From CAZPNX01 sp964588285 (lineage in GTDB: Bacteria; Edwardsbacteria; AC1; EtOH8), in contig CAZPNX010000016.1 in assembly GCA_964588285.1 (NCBI GenBank), positions 1 to 57,603 of the forward strand: a stretch of 57,603 bases of DNA, given 5' to 3'. Below the pieces are notes generated by a model. That model searched no databases. It worked only from the letters and a program-made list of their open reading frames with translations, and had not been told where the DNA came from. Shown here piece by piece: positions 8,536 through 14,876 of the stretch. Made by a program: the position numbers and the translations under genes. How positions within the stretch are numbered: the stretch's first letter is position 1; each line of letters starts with the position of its first letter.

Positions 8536-9279
8536 ATGTCCAAACGGCTGTTAACCCTTCCGTTATGCCTCATCCTTGTTTCCACCATCCTGCCGGCCGT
8601 CCCCGGGCTTGATCTCAGCCTCGGGCCCTATCTGGGTGTTTTCAAGCCATCTCTGGAAACTTTCAACGACCAGGTCCTTCTCTATGAGCCGCGTCCGGCC
8701 TGGGGCTCGGCCGTGGAGTTTGGCCTGCAGGCCAAAACCGGACTGCCTTTGATCGGAATCGGCGCGGGTCTAAACCTAGGCCGCTGGGCCAACGATGATG
8801 AGTGGACTTCCACAGCCGGTCCCGGAGGCATATACACGCTCACCAGCAAATACAAAATCGTCTTATATCCGGTTGAAGCTTTTGCCGATTATTCGCTGCC
8901 CCTAGTCCCTATGGTTCTCAAAGGCCGGGCCGGCGGCTCTCTGGGCTTGGCTTGGGGAACTATGGAAGGAGATTTCCTCTGGGTGGTTACCTCCACTGGG
9001 GCCGAGGCGGGCCACGCTTATTTCACCGCCAAGGGCAGCACCCCCTACCTGGGCCTCAATGCCGGGCTGGACCTGGTGTCCATTCCCAAGTTCACCGTCG
9101 GCTGCGACCTCGGCTACCGCATGGGAAAGGTGGAGCAGCTCAAGATCAAGGAGTCGAGCGATCCCGCCGACGTCGGCACCATCTACGAATACTACAACCA
9201 CACCACCGGCCAGCACATCCCTCTGCCGCTGGAGATTAATGGCCTGTATGCCCGGCTGGTGGCCAGGTACCATTTTTAA
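8536..9279 (+). CDS. Predicted outer-membrane beta-barrel protein
   Basis: A 247-residue exported protein. The N-terminus MSKRLLTLPLCLILVSTILPAV is a Sec signal peptide. The mature part alternates short amphipathic strands and ends in a barrel-type signature with terminal Phe (RLVARYHF). It is of the opacity/OmpW size class but has no family signature I can name. Start: the ATG at 8536 is preceded by GGAGG at 8524-8528 and begins the signal peptide, whereas an in-frame ATG at 8515 overlaps the upstream gene and would add seven residues before it. It starts 14 nt after the HD-GYP stop, so the two may share a transcript. A hairpin at 9295-9318 follows. Confidence 0.75.
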   Translation: MSKRLLTLPLCLILVSTILPAVPGLDLSLGPYLGVFKPSLETFNDQVLLYEPRPAWGSAVEFGLQAKTGLPLIGIGAGLNLGRWANDDEWTSTAGPGGIYTLTSKYKIVLYPVEAFADYSLPLVPMVLKGRAGGSLGLAWGTMEGDFLWVVTSTGAEAGHAYFTAKGSTPYLGLNAGLDLVSIPKFTVGCDLGYRMGKVEQLKIKESSDPADVGTIYEYYNHTTGQHIPLPLEINGLYARLVARYHF

Positions 9280-9294
9280 CAACCCACACATTTG

Positions 9295-9338
9295 CCCCCT
9301 CCTTGGGTAAGGAGGGGGTAGGGGGTGGTCATTTTTTT
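9295..9338 (+). terminator. Rho-independent terminator with repeat-like sequence
   Basis: A perfect 10-bp stem (CCCCCTCCTT at 9295-9304 and AAGGAGGGGG at 9309-9318) with loop GGGT, followed by a G-rich spacer and a run of seven T at 9332-9338. The arm plus the following TAGGGGGTGG looks like a dispersed intergenic repeat as well as a terminator. The T-run is 13 nt from the stem, so termination efficiency is uncertain. Confidence 0.55.
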
Positions 9339-9352
9339 CTTGCTATCAATGC

Positions 9353-9634
9353 ATGACCGGTGAGATCCTAGCCCACTGCGACTTGTGCCTGGCTTGGCGT
9401 CCCAACGTGGCTAAGAAGGACCGTAGGGCCCTCCTCTCCGACGGCTGGCAAAAATACTTCGGTTTCCGCATACCGTCGGAAAGGATAGTGTGCGACGGGT
9501 GCACATCCCCGGGCCAGCCGAGGCTGTTGGATACTGCCTGCCCGGTGCCTCCCTGCGTTCTGGCCAAAGGTTTGGAAAACTGCGGGTAATGCTGCGACTA
9601 TGTCTGAGGCCGGCTTAAGGAACGGCTGTTATAG
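9353..9634 (+). pseudogene. DUF3795-like Cys-rich protein gene with two nonsense codons
   Basis: The intact part (78 codons, stop TAA at 9587) has the cysteine pattern of DUF3795 proteins: HCDLCLAW near the N-terminus, a GWQKYFGF segment, IVCDGC, and ACPVPPCVLAKGLENCG. In that family the last stretch normally continues as ENCxYCxDYxCxxL. Here the same frame continues past the TAA as C-C-D-Y-V, then TGA at 9605-9607, then G-R-L-K-E-R-L. The TAA replaces the expected Tyr codon and the TGA the expected Cys codon. The gene therefore looks recently truncated rather than naturally short. It borders the AT-rich island. Function of the family is unknown. Confidence 0.6.
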
Positions 9635-9774
9635 CAGTGTTCTGGCGTGCAAGCGCATAGGATCGATATTAGTGTGTGGCATAAACCGATCTTCAGTCCG
9701 CACTACAAAATAAGGCCTTTTATAAGAAATACATTTAGCTACACTTTACACTATTCATTTTGGATAAGATTTAT

Positions 9775-10440
9775 ATGTTAAGACCAATACATGGTGTTTG
9801 GTGTAATACAAGAACATGGCCAACAAAATGTCCGACATGCGGAGATAGTGTTTTTTTCTTCTCATGTGATTGTGGATGTAAAGTATTTTTTGACGAACTT
9901 GGCCCACCGTGGCCTATTCATGATTGCGATACTTCATGGACACGTAATTTATTGCGAACAAAGGATAAGACTGGCAAGATAACTGTAACCATTAAACCTG
10001 GTATTACAATAACACGAATACCAGATTCGTTTACAATAGAAGATAATATTGTTAAAAAACTCGCAAAAAAGGCATTTTTCTCAAACGATGAGCCAATAAA
10101 TGCTATTAAACCTTCGAAAAACGAAACAAAAGAATTAGTAGGCATACTGAGAGAAATCAATTTAACAGTAGATCCCTTAAAAACATTTAAAATTGAAAAT
10201 ACACAGATAAGCTATCAGCTACTAGGTAAGATAGGCAAACAACCTGTTGGCAAAATAACTGTTCATATTCCATCTAATATATATTTGTTTATAGAAAGCT
10301 ATACTGCTTGGATACCATATGACATTATCAAGGACACGAGAATAAAAAAGGGGGTGACTGTTTCCGTATCATTACTTTCTGAAACAATTTTATGGAATAT
10401 AAATGAATGGTTTTGTGATTACTTCGAGATAATTGGTTAG
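9775..10440 (+). CDS. AT-rich gene for a zinc-ribbon protein with PWPxHxC motif
   Basis: A 221-residue protein whose N-terminus holds a putative zinc site: Cys19-x2-Cys22 (CPTCGDSVFFF) and His49-x-Cys51 in FFDELGPPWPIHDC, plus Cys31/33/35. The pattern C-x2-C, then VFFD-x-LG-PPWP-x-H-x-C recurs in bacterial hypothetical proteins of unknown role. The remaining 170 residues are mostly beta-strand-like with no membrane segment and no catalytic motif I recognise. The ATG at 9775 is preferred to an in-frame TTG at 9760. Base composition is far below that of neighbours, which suggests horizontal acquisition. It is 31 nt upstream of the next AT-rich gene, so the two probably form one unit. Confidence 0.7.
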   Translation: MLRPIHGVWCNTRTWPTKCPTCGDSVFFFSCDCGCKVFFDELGPPWPIHDCDTSWTRNLLRTKDKTGKITVTIKPGITITRIPDSFTIEDNIVKKLAKKAFFSNDEPINAIKPSKNETKELVGILREINLTVDPLKTFKIENTQISYQLLGKIGKQPVGKITVHIPSNIYLFIESYTAWIPYDIIKDTRIKKGVTVSVSLLSETILWNINEWFCDYFEIIG

Positions 10441-10471
10441 CTGTCAATGAGATAATGCAGAAAGAGATGCC

Positions 10472-11161
10472 ATGACTTTATCAACCGTTTTTGTTTTTCT
10501 TGGCAGCATGGTTGCCGGGATTTTTGGTGTATGGCTATCAAATTTATCAAAAGATAGAGAACCAACCAAACATAGACTAGCTATAATCTTTTTATTAACT
10601 GGTGTTTTCTTAACTGCAATTGGTGGTGTATTCACTGATATAGAGAATAATAAATTTCAAAATAAATTGGATAATAAAAACATTGAAATTACACAATTAA
10701 ACAAAAAAATACTGAATAATATTATTGGTGGTAATAGTTTCTGTTATGTTCGTACTGCGAATATAACAAATGATAATGCTTTTTTAATCTTGGCGCATAA
10801 CGGTTCGGAACCCATATATGATGTTTCTATTAGAATTGTTGATATACAAAAAGCCGAAAAGATAAATATTAATGAAGCTATAACATTGGATAAATTATAC
10901 TACATTCAAAATTTAATAAACATTGGCAATCTGTCTCCTAATTCAAGAATTCTTCTTGGTAACGTATCTCTTTATGGCAAGCAAAGATCTTTTAACATCT
11001 TTATTAATGCGAGAAATGGTAGTTTATCGCAATATTTACGATTTTATCGAAAAGATAACGATTGGTTGGTTGCATCCAAAGTTTTACGTGAAGGTGATAA
11101 TGAACAAGTCTTGTATGATAAGATTAGTCCTGGCTTTCCTAAAGAAAATCTAAATTGGTAA
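10472..11161 (+). CDS. AT-rich gene: two-helix membrane protein with coiled coil and GGNSFCYV domain
   Basis: A 229-residue protein. Two hydrophobic segments (about 4-24 and 36-54) are joined by a short charged loop, then a coiled coil rich in Asn, Lys and Gln (about 57-85), then a C-terminal domain of about 140 residues opening with GGNSFCYV (86-93). That opening recurs in unassigned bacterial proteins with the same two-helix plus coiled-coil layout. The C-terminal domain, with phrases such as ILAHNGSEPIYDVSIRIVD, looks beta-rich. No enzymatic motif is seen. The start is the ATG at 10472 after AAAGAG. The hairpin at 11191-11226 ends the unit. Function is unknown. Confidence 0.7.
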   Translation: MTLSTVFVFLGSMVAGIFGVWLSNLSKDREPTKHRLAIIFLLTGVFLTAIGGVFTDIENNKFQNKLDNKNIEITQLNKKILNNIIGGNSFCYVRTANITNDNAFLILAHNGSEPIYDVSIRIVDIQKAEKININEAITLDKLYYIQNLINIGNLSPNSRILLGNVSLYGKQRSFNIFINARNGSLSQYLRFYRKDNDWLVASKVLREGDNEQVLYDKISPGFPKENLNW

Positions 11162-11190
11162 GTTATTTATAACTATCAAATAAAAAACGA

Positions 11191-11226
11191 TTAAAGACCC
11201 GGAGGCTTTAACCTCCGGGTCTTTAA
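11191..11226. terminator. Bidirectional terminator between converging genes
   Basis: A perfect 15-bp inverted repeat (11191-11205 and 11212-11226) around loop CTTTAA. The core is GACCCGGAGG / CCTCCGGGTC, with TTAAA outside on one arm and TTTAA on the other. It lies between the + strand island gene and the - strand inositol monophosphatase gene and could serve both. It is also the sharp right edge of the AT-rich island. Confidence 0.8.
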
Positions 11227-11244
11227 ATGTTAAATTATGTTATA

Positions 11245-12021
11245 CTATTTTTCGACTATGATTTTGGTCAAAATACCATGCACCCTTCCGTTACTGGCTA
11301 AACACTCCGGCTTGTATATCGTGAACCTTCCTCCGGCAAAATCGGTCACCCGCCCCCCGGCCTCCTCCACCATCAATGCCGAGGCCGCCATGTCCCAGGG
11401 CTTGAGCTTCATCTCCCAAAACCCGTCGAACCGGCCGCAGGCCACGTAGGCCAGGTCCATGGCCGCCGAGCCCGGCCGCCGCACCGCCTGGGCCCTCTTG
11501 ATGAAACGCCGGAAGTACTTGAGGTTGTCGTTGCGGCTGGTGTGGACATCGTAGGGAAAGCCGGTGGCCAGCAGGCACCTCTCCAGCCTGGTTTGTTTGG
11601 AGACATGGATCCTTCTCCCGTTGAGAAAGGCCCCGCCACCCCGCCGGGCCGAGAAGAATTCTCTCAGCACCGGACTGTAAACCGCCCCGGCCTGGACCTT
11701 GCCTTGGTGCTCGAAGGCTATGGAGACACACCAGAAGGGGAACCCATGGGAGAAATTGGTGGTGCCGTCCAAGGGGTCGATGATCCAGCGCCGGTCCGAA
11801 TGCCTTCTTTGATCCGCCGTCTCTTCGGTCAGGATATCGTCTCCGGGAAAGCTTTTTCGGATGGCCTCGATTATCAGCCTTTCGGCCCCGGTGTCGGCCT
11901 CGGTAACCGGATCGATTTTTCCCTTAAAACTAACCCGAAAACCACTTCGCGATATCTCCAACAGATATCGCCCGGCCGCTACCGCCGTCTTTTGTATGAG
12001 CATGAATTCCTTTTGGCACAT
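11245..12021 (-). CDS. suhB: Inositol monophosphatase family phosphatase
   Basis: A 258-residue Mg-dependent phosphatase of the IMPase/SuhB family, hydrolysing inositol-1-phosphate or related sugar phosphates. All three metal-site motifs are visible: EET (in DILTEETADQ), WIIDPLDGTTNFSHG, and WDMAASALMVEEAGG. Three starts compete. The promoter at 12028-12056 predicts transcription starting at about 12021, which is the A of this ATG and gives an N-terminus of SuhB-like length. An ATG at 12003 has AAGGAA upstream and is a possible alternative. The furthest upstream ATG (12039) would lie in front of the transcript. Substrate within this organism is not known. Confidence 0.88.
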   Translation of the reverse strand: MCQKEFMLIQKTAVAAGRYLLEISRSGFRVSFKGKIDPVTEADTGAERLIIEAIRKSFPGDDILTEETADQRRHSDRRWIIDPLDGTTNFSHGFPFWCVSIAFEHQGKVQAGAVYSPVLREFFSARRGGGAFLNGRRIHVSKQTRLERCLLATGFPYDVHTSRNDNLKYFRRFIKRAQAVRRPGSAAMDLAYVACGRFDGFWEMKLKPWDMAASALMVEEAGGRVTDFAGGRFTIYKPECLASNGRVHGILTKIIVEK

Positions 12022-12027
12022 GGCGAT

Positions 12028-12056
12028 AGTATATAACATCGGGCTTTCGGTTTCAA
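12028..12056 (-). promoter_or_regulatory. Sigma-70-type promoter for the IMPase gene
   Basis: On the minus strand, TTGAAA (12056-12051) and TATACT (12033-12028) are separated by 17 nt. Only six nt separate the -10 box from the ATG at 12021, so the mRNA would begin at or next to the start codon. It is divergent from the promoter at 12067-12095. Confidence 0.75.
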
Positions 12057-12066
12057 GCCGGCGGTA

Positions 12067-12095
12067 TTGACTTTGCGCCGGCTATGGAATATCCT
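12067..12095 (+). promoter_or_regulatory. Sigma-70-type promoter for the TauE/SafE gene
   Basis: TTGACT (12067-12072) and TATCCT (12090-12095) with a 17-nt spacer. The predicted start is near 12101-12102. A GTG at 12101 lies just at that point and an SD-preceded ATG lies at 12146. The two divergent -35 boxes are only 10 nt apart (12056 and 12067), so the two polymerases would compete. Confidence 0.65.
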
Positions 12096-12145
12096 TAGCG
12101 GTGAATGACCCTTTTCCCCTGTTTCGCGTTTTGCGAGGAGATTTG

Positions 12146-12919
12146 ATGAACCTCGACTGGCATGTCTACGCCATCATGCTGCCGGCCGTGTTTTTCGCCG
12201 GGGTGGTGGACTCCATGGCCGGTGGCGGCGGCCTGATCTCGGTGCCGGCCTACCTGGCGGCCGGGCTGCCGCCTCACTTCGTGCTGGGCAACAATAAGTT
12301 CTCCTCCTGCTTCGGCACCCTCTTCGCCACCCTGCGCTACCACCAGGAGCGGATGATGGACCTGCCGGTGGCCCTGGTCTCGGCCGTCTGTGCTCTAGCC
12401 GGTTCCTTCCTGGGCGCCCGGGCGGTGATGCTGGTCGACCCCGGCTTTCTGCGCTACGTACTCATCTTCCTGGTGCCGGCCATGACTATTTTCACTTTCC
12501 TTAAGGGCGACCTGGGAATCCGAAACCTCTCAGACTCGGTAGCCCGTTCCAGAAAATTCCTCCTGGCCGGGCCGGCTGCTCTGGCCATCGGTTTCTATGA
12601 CGGTTTTTTCGGTCCCGGAACCGGAACCTTTCTGATCTTATTTTATGCCCTGGCTCTGAGGTATGACTTGGTGACGGCCAACGCCAACACCAAGGTGGTC
12701 AACCTAGCCTCCAACCTGGCCGCCCTGGTCGCTTTCATGGCCGGAGGCAAGGTTATTTTTCCGATCGCCCTGCCGGCCGCGGCCTGCGGCATCGCCGGAA
12801 ACCTTATCGGAGCCAGGCTGGTCATAAGGGGCGGCAGCCGGGCCATCCGGCCGGTGTTCATCGGAGTGCTTGTCCTTCTGTTTGCCAAAATTGCTTATGA
12901 CCTTGTCATCGGAAGATAA
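12146..12919 (+). CDS. TauE/SafE family membrane exporter (TSUP)
   Basis: A 257-residue inner-membrane protein with about 8 hydrophobic segments, matching the TSUP/TauE-SafE family associated with export of sulfite, sulfonates or other organic anions. Family marks are FAGVVDSMAGGGGLISVPAYL near residue 12 and a second half-repeat GFYDGFFGPGTGTFLILFYAL. The ATG at 12146 is chosen for its GAGGAG ribosome site at 12135-12140. A GTG at 12101 in the same frame would add 15 residues. The following zincin gene overlaps its 3' end. The substrate cannot be inferred. Confidence 0.88.
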   Translation: MNLDWHVYAIMLPAVFFAGVVDSMAGGGGLISVPAYLAAGLPPHFVLGNNKFSSCFGTLFATLRYHQERMMDLPVALVSAVCALAGSFLGARAVMLVDPGFLRYVLIFLVPAMTIFTFLKGDLGIRNLSDSVARSRKFLLAGPAALAIGFYDGFFGPGTGTFLILFYALALRYDLVTANANTKVVNLASNLAALVAFMAGGKVIFPIALPAAACGIAGNLIGARLVIRGGSRAIRPVFIGVLVLLFAKIAYDLVIGR

Positions 12920-13319
12920 GGCTTTCAGACTAAAACCTGAGGAATTCTGGGAGCTGGTGGACCAGGCGGTGGCCGACCTTCCCCAGATGTTCCGACAAAA
13001 GCTGGAGAACATCTCCATCGCCGTCGAGGAATATCCCTCAGATCAGGTGCTGGAATCACTCCGTCCCCGTCCCTCGCGCCGCAACCTTCTCGGGGTGTAC
13101 ATCGGCGTCCCCTACACCGTCCGGCCCGGGTTTCCCGTGACCGGCATGATGCCAGACCGCATAGAATTGTACCAGAAAAACATCGAAGGCGTCTGCCGCA
13201 CCCGGGAGGAGGTGGTGGAGCAGGTGCGCCAGACCATTGTCCACGAGGTTGGCCACTACTTCGGACTGGACGAGAAGACCCTTAGAAAGCTGGAAACCGG
13301 CCGGCGTTGGAAAAAATAG
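12897..13319 (+). CDS. Zincin-like metallopeptidase family protein (PF06262-like)
   Basis: A 140-residue cytosolic protein with the zinc-binding HEVGHYFGLDE motif (H116, E117, H120), preceded by IELYQKNIEGVC and REEVVEQVRQTIV. This arrangement and length match the minimal zincin family often annotated metallopeptidase family protein; peptidase activity has rarely been shown. The ATG at 12897 lies inside the end of the TauE/SafE gene (23-nt overlap), suggesting translational coupling, since no good ribosome site precedes it. Upstream in-frame TTG codons are less likely. There is no signal peptide. Confidence 0.85.
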   Translation: MTLSSEDKAFRLKPEEFWELVDQAVADLPQMFRQKLENISIAVEEYPSDQVLESLRPRPSRRNLLGVYIGVPYTVRPGFPVTGMMPDRIELYQKNIEGVCRTREEVVEQVRQTIVHEVGHYFGLDEKTLRKLETGRRWKK

Positions 13320-13471
13320 TTGCCTCGGCCTATGGCTCGGATTTCCTCGAAAGCTGAAGCTCGTTAAATAAGTTCATTCGGATATAAAGATATTGAAACC
13401 TTTGACCTCCCAGCGGCGTATTCTCCTGTGAAGGACGATGAAAATCAAATGACAACATAAAGGAGAAAGCC

Positions 13472-13564
13472 GTGAAGAAGCTGATAAAGGAGAATCGGGT
13501 TGACTGGGGTGGTCTGATACCCTTGGCGACCCTGGCCGGGCTCTTCTTGATCTCAATTTTGTAG
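13472..13564 (+). CDS. 30-residue single-pass membrane peptide
   Basis: GTG at 13472 opens a 30-codon frame, ending at TAG 13562-13564, and is preceded by a strong ribosome site (AAAGGAG, 7 nt upstream). The peptide starts with a basic, charged head (MKKLIKENRVDWGG) and ends with one hydrophobic helix (LIPLATLAGLFLISIL). A terminator follows 20 nt later. The good ribosome site, the amphipathic-to-hydrophobic layout and the terminator support a real gene, though no family is known to me. Small membrane peptides of this kind often modulate a larger membrane partner, which is only a possibility here. Confidence 0.6.
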   Translation: MKKLIKENRVDWGGLIPLATLAGLFLISIL

Positions 13565-13583
13565 GAAGAACCGAAAGGCCTCC

Positions 13584-13610
13584 TAGGGCTGGGGAACAAC
13601 CCCGGCCCTA
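13584..13610 (+). terminator. Terminator-type hairpin after the small peptide gene
   Basis: An 11-bp stem with one G-T pair: TAGGGCTGGGG (13584-13594) pairs with CCCCGGCCCTA (13600-13610), loop AACAA, followed by ATTTATATTT. It separates the small peptide gene from the sigma-factor promoter that begins at 13619. Confidence 0.7.
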
Positions 13611-13618
13611 ATTTATAT

Positions 13619-13648
13619 TTGACAGCCTTTTACATCCGGTGCTATACT
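13619..13648 (+). promoter_or_regulatory. Promoter of the ECF sigma operon, leaderless geometry
   Basis: TTGACA (13619-13624), 18-nt spacer, TATACT (13643-13648). The ATG of the sigma gene starts 5 nt after the -10 box, at the predicted transcription start, and no Shine-Dalgarno is present. The boxes are the housekeeping type rather than an ECF-type AAC/TC pair, so basal expression should come from the main sigma factor. Confidence 0.75.
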
Positions 13649-13653
13649 AAGAC

Positions 13654-14217
13654 ATGGCTTTTAATTCTGACGACTCCGCTTTGGTGGAGCGGTGCTTGAA
13701 CGGCGATAATTCCGCTTTCGATAATCTCATCAGCCGCTACAAGCGCCAGGTTTACAGCGTCATTTACAGGATGGTCCGCAGCCCGGCCGATGCCGAGGAC
13801 CTGGCCCAGGACACCTTCATCAAGGCCTACCGGGCCCTTTCCGGCTATGATTCCAAATATCCCTTCATCACCTGGCTTTTCAAGATAGCCCACAACACCA
13901 CTATCGATCATCTGAGGGCCAACAAAACCCTGGTAATGTCCATGGATGACGATGACAGCCAATTGGAAGATGAGTACTCGGATCAAAAACTGATGGATAC
14001 GGTTGATTCTATTTCGGATAAGTCTTTGATAGACAAGTCATTGTCTTTACTGCCCCCAACCTACCGGGAAATTCTATCCCTAAGACACCAGCAGGAATTA
14101 TCATATGCCGAGATATCGGAAATTCTTGGAATACCGGAGGGCACTGTGAAAATCCGTCTTTTTCGCGCCCGCAACCTTATGAAAGAGAAAATGTTGGCTA
14201 TGGGCTATGTGCGCTGA
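13654..14217 (+). CDS. ECF RNA polymerase sigma factor (sigma-E type)
   Basis: A 187-residue group IV sigma factor. Region 2 (about 22-90) includes the polymerase-binding and -10 recognition stretch DAEDLAQDTFIKAYRAL and FITWLFKIAHNTTIDHLR. Region 4 (about 130-182) carries the helix-turn-helix LSYAEISEILGIPEGTVKIRL followed by RARNLMKEK. An acidic linker (MDDDDSQLEDEYSDQ) joins them. It directs polymerase to a small stress regulon, generally including its own operon. The next gene, 53 nt downstream, encodes a zinc-type anti-sigma factor, the usual partner. The two genes after that encode repeat-rich envelope proteins, so the regulon probably concerns the envelope. The signal is unknown. Confidence 0.95.
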   Translation: MAFNSDDSALVERCLNGDNSAFDNLISRYKRQVYSVIYRMVRSPADAEDLAQDTFIKAYRALSGYDSKYPFITWLFKIAHNTTIDHLRANKTLVMSMDDDDSQLEDEYSDQKLMDTVDSISDKSLIDKSLSLLPPTYREILSLRHQQELSYAEISEILGIPEGTVKIRLFRARNLMKEKMLAMGYVR

Positions 14218-14270
14218 CCATGAAACAAAAACCTGTCTTTTCCGTATTGTGAATGGAAGGAAAAAGAGCC

Positions 14271-14843
14271 ATGAATTGCGAGCAAGCCAAAGAATCCCTG
14301 CAAGGACTGATCGATAACGCCCTGGGCAAAAGCCAGCGTTTGGCGCTTAAAAGGCACTTGGATGCCTGTGCCTTCTGTCGGACCGAATACCGTCTACAAA
14401 GGAAGATTTCTACAGACCTAGAAAAGCTGCCAGTTTTCGAGCCCAGCCCTGATTTCAACCGGGCCGTTTTTCAGCGCCTGGGGTTGGAATATAGACCATT
14501 CCATAGGCCGGCTTGGCAGAGCCTGGCCATGGCCGCAGGCATAAGTCTATCGGTCTTTTGGCTGGCCGTCCTGGCCGCCGCCCTCCCCACCCTGCTTTGG
14601 GTCGCCAAGGCCTACAAGCTGGCGCAGTGGCTGCACCGCCCGGAATCTATTCCACCGGCGTTAAAGGACGCCGCTCTAAAGGCCGTTCTGGATGCTTTTC
14701 AGTTTCTAGATTTTGCCTCCAAGGTCGCCGGCTGGCTTCTCAAAAACTCGGTCCTACCCGCCCAGATGGCGGCGGCCGGACTTATGGCTTTCGGTCTTAT
14801 TTTTTTAACCATGCGGAGCTTGAGGCCGCAGTCCAGCTTCTGA
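14271..14843 (+). CDS. Zinc-finger anti-sigma factor, membrane-anchored
   Basis: A 190-residue protein. The N-terminus has the ZAS motif His29-x3-Cys33-x2-Cys36 (RHLDACAFCRTEY) plus Cys3, which binds the sigma factor in the cytoplasm. Hydrophobic segments follow at about 78-100 (LAMAAGISLSVFWLAVLAAAL) and near the C-terminus (MAAAGLMAFGLIFLTM), so it should be membrane-embedded. The start at 14271 is preferred to an in-frame ATG at 14253 because MNCEQA begins the zinc-binding domain directly and a GGAAAAAG stretch lies upstream. It probably sequesters the sigma factor encoded just upstream until an envelope signal releases it. Confidence 0.88.
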   Translation: MNCEQAKESLQGLIDNALGKSQRLALKRHLDACAFCRTEYRLQRKISTDLEKLPVFEPSPDFNRAVFQRLGLEYRPFHRPAWQSLAMAAGISLSVFWLAVLAAALPTLLWVAKAYKLAQWLHRPESIPPALKDAALKAVLDAFQFLDFASKVAGWLLKNSVLPAQMAAAGLMAFGLIFLTMRSLRPQSSF

Positions 14844-14876
14844 AAGACAACCTTCAATAAAATAAGGAGAAATGGA

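Noticed and set aside
9587..9607. TGA in the DUF3795 remnant as a selenocysteine codon
   Set aside because: A TAA precedes it in the same frame and no SECIS-like hairpin was evident after it, so simple decay is the better explanation.
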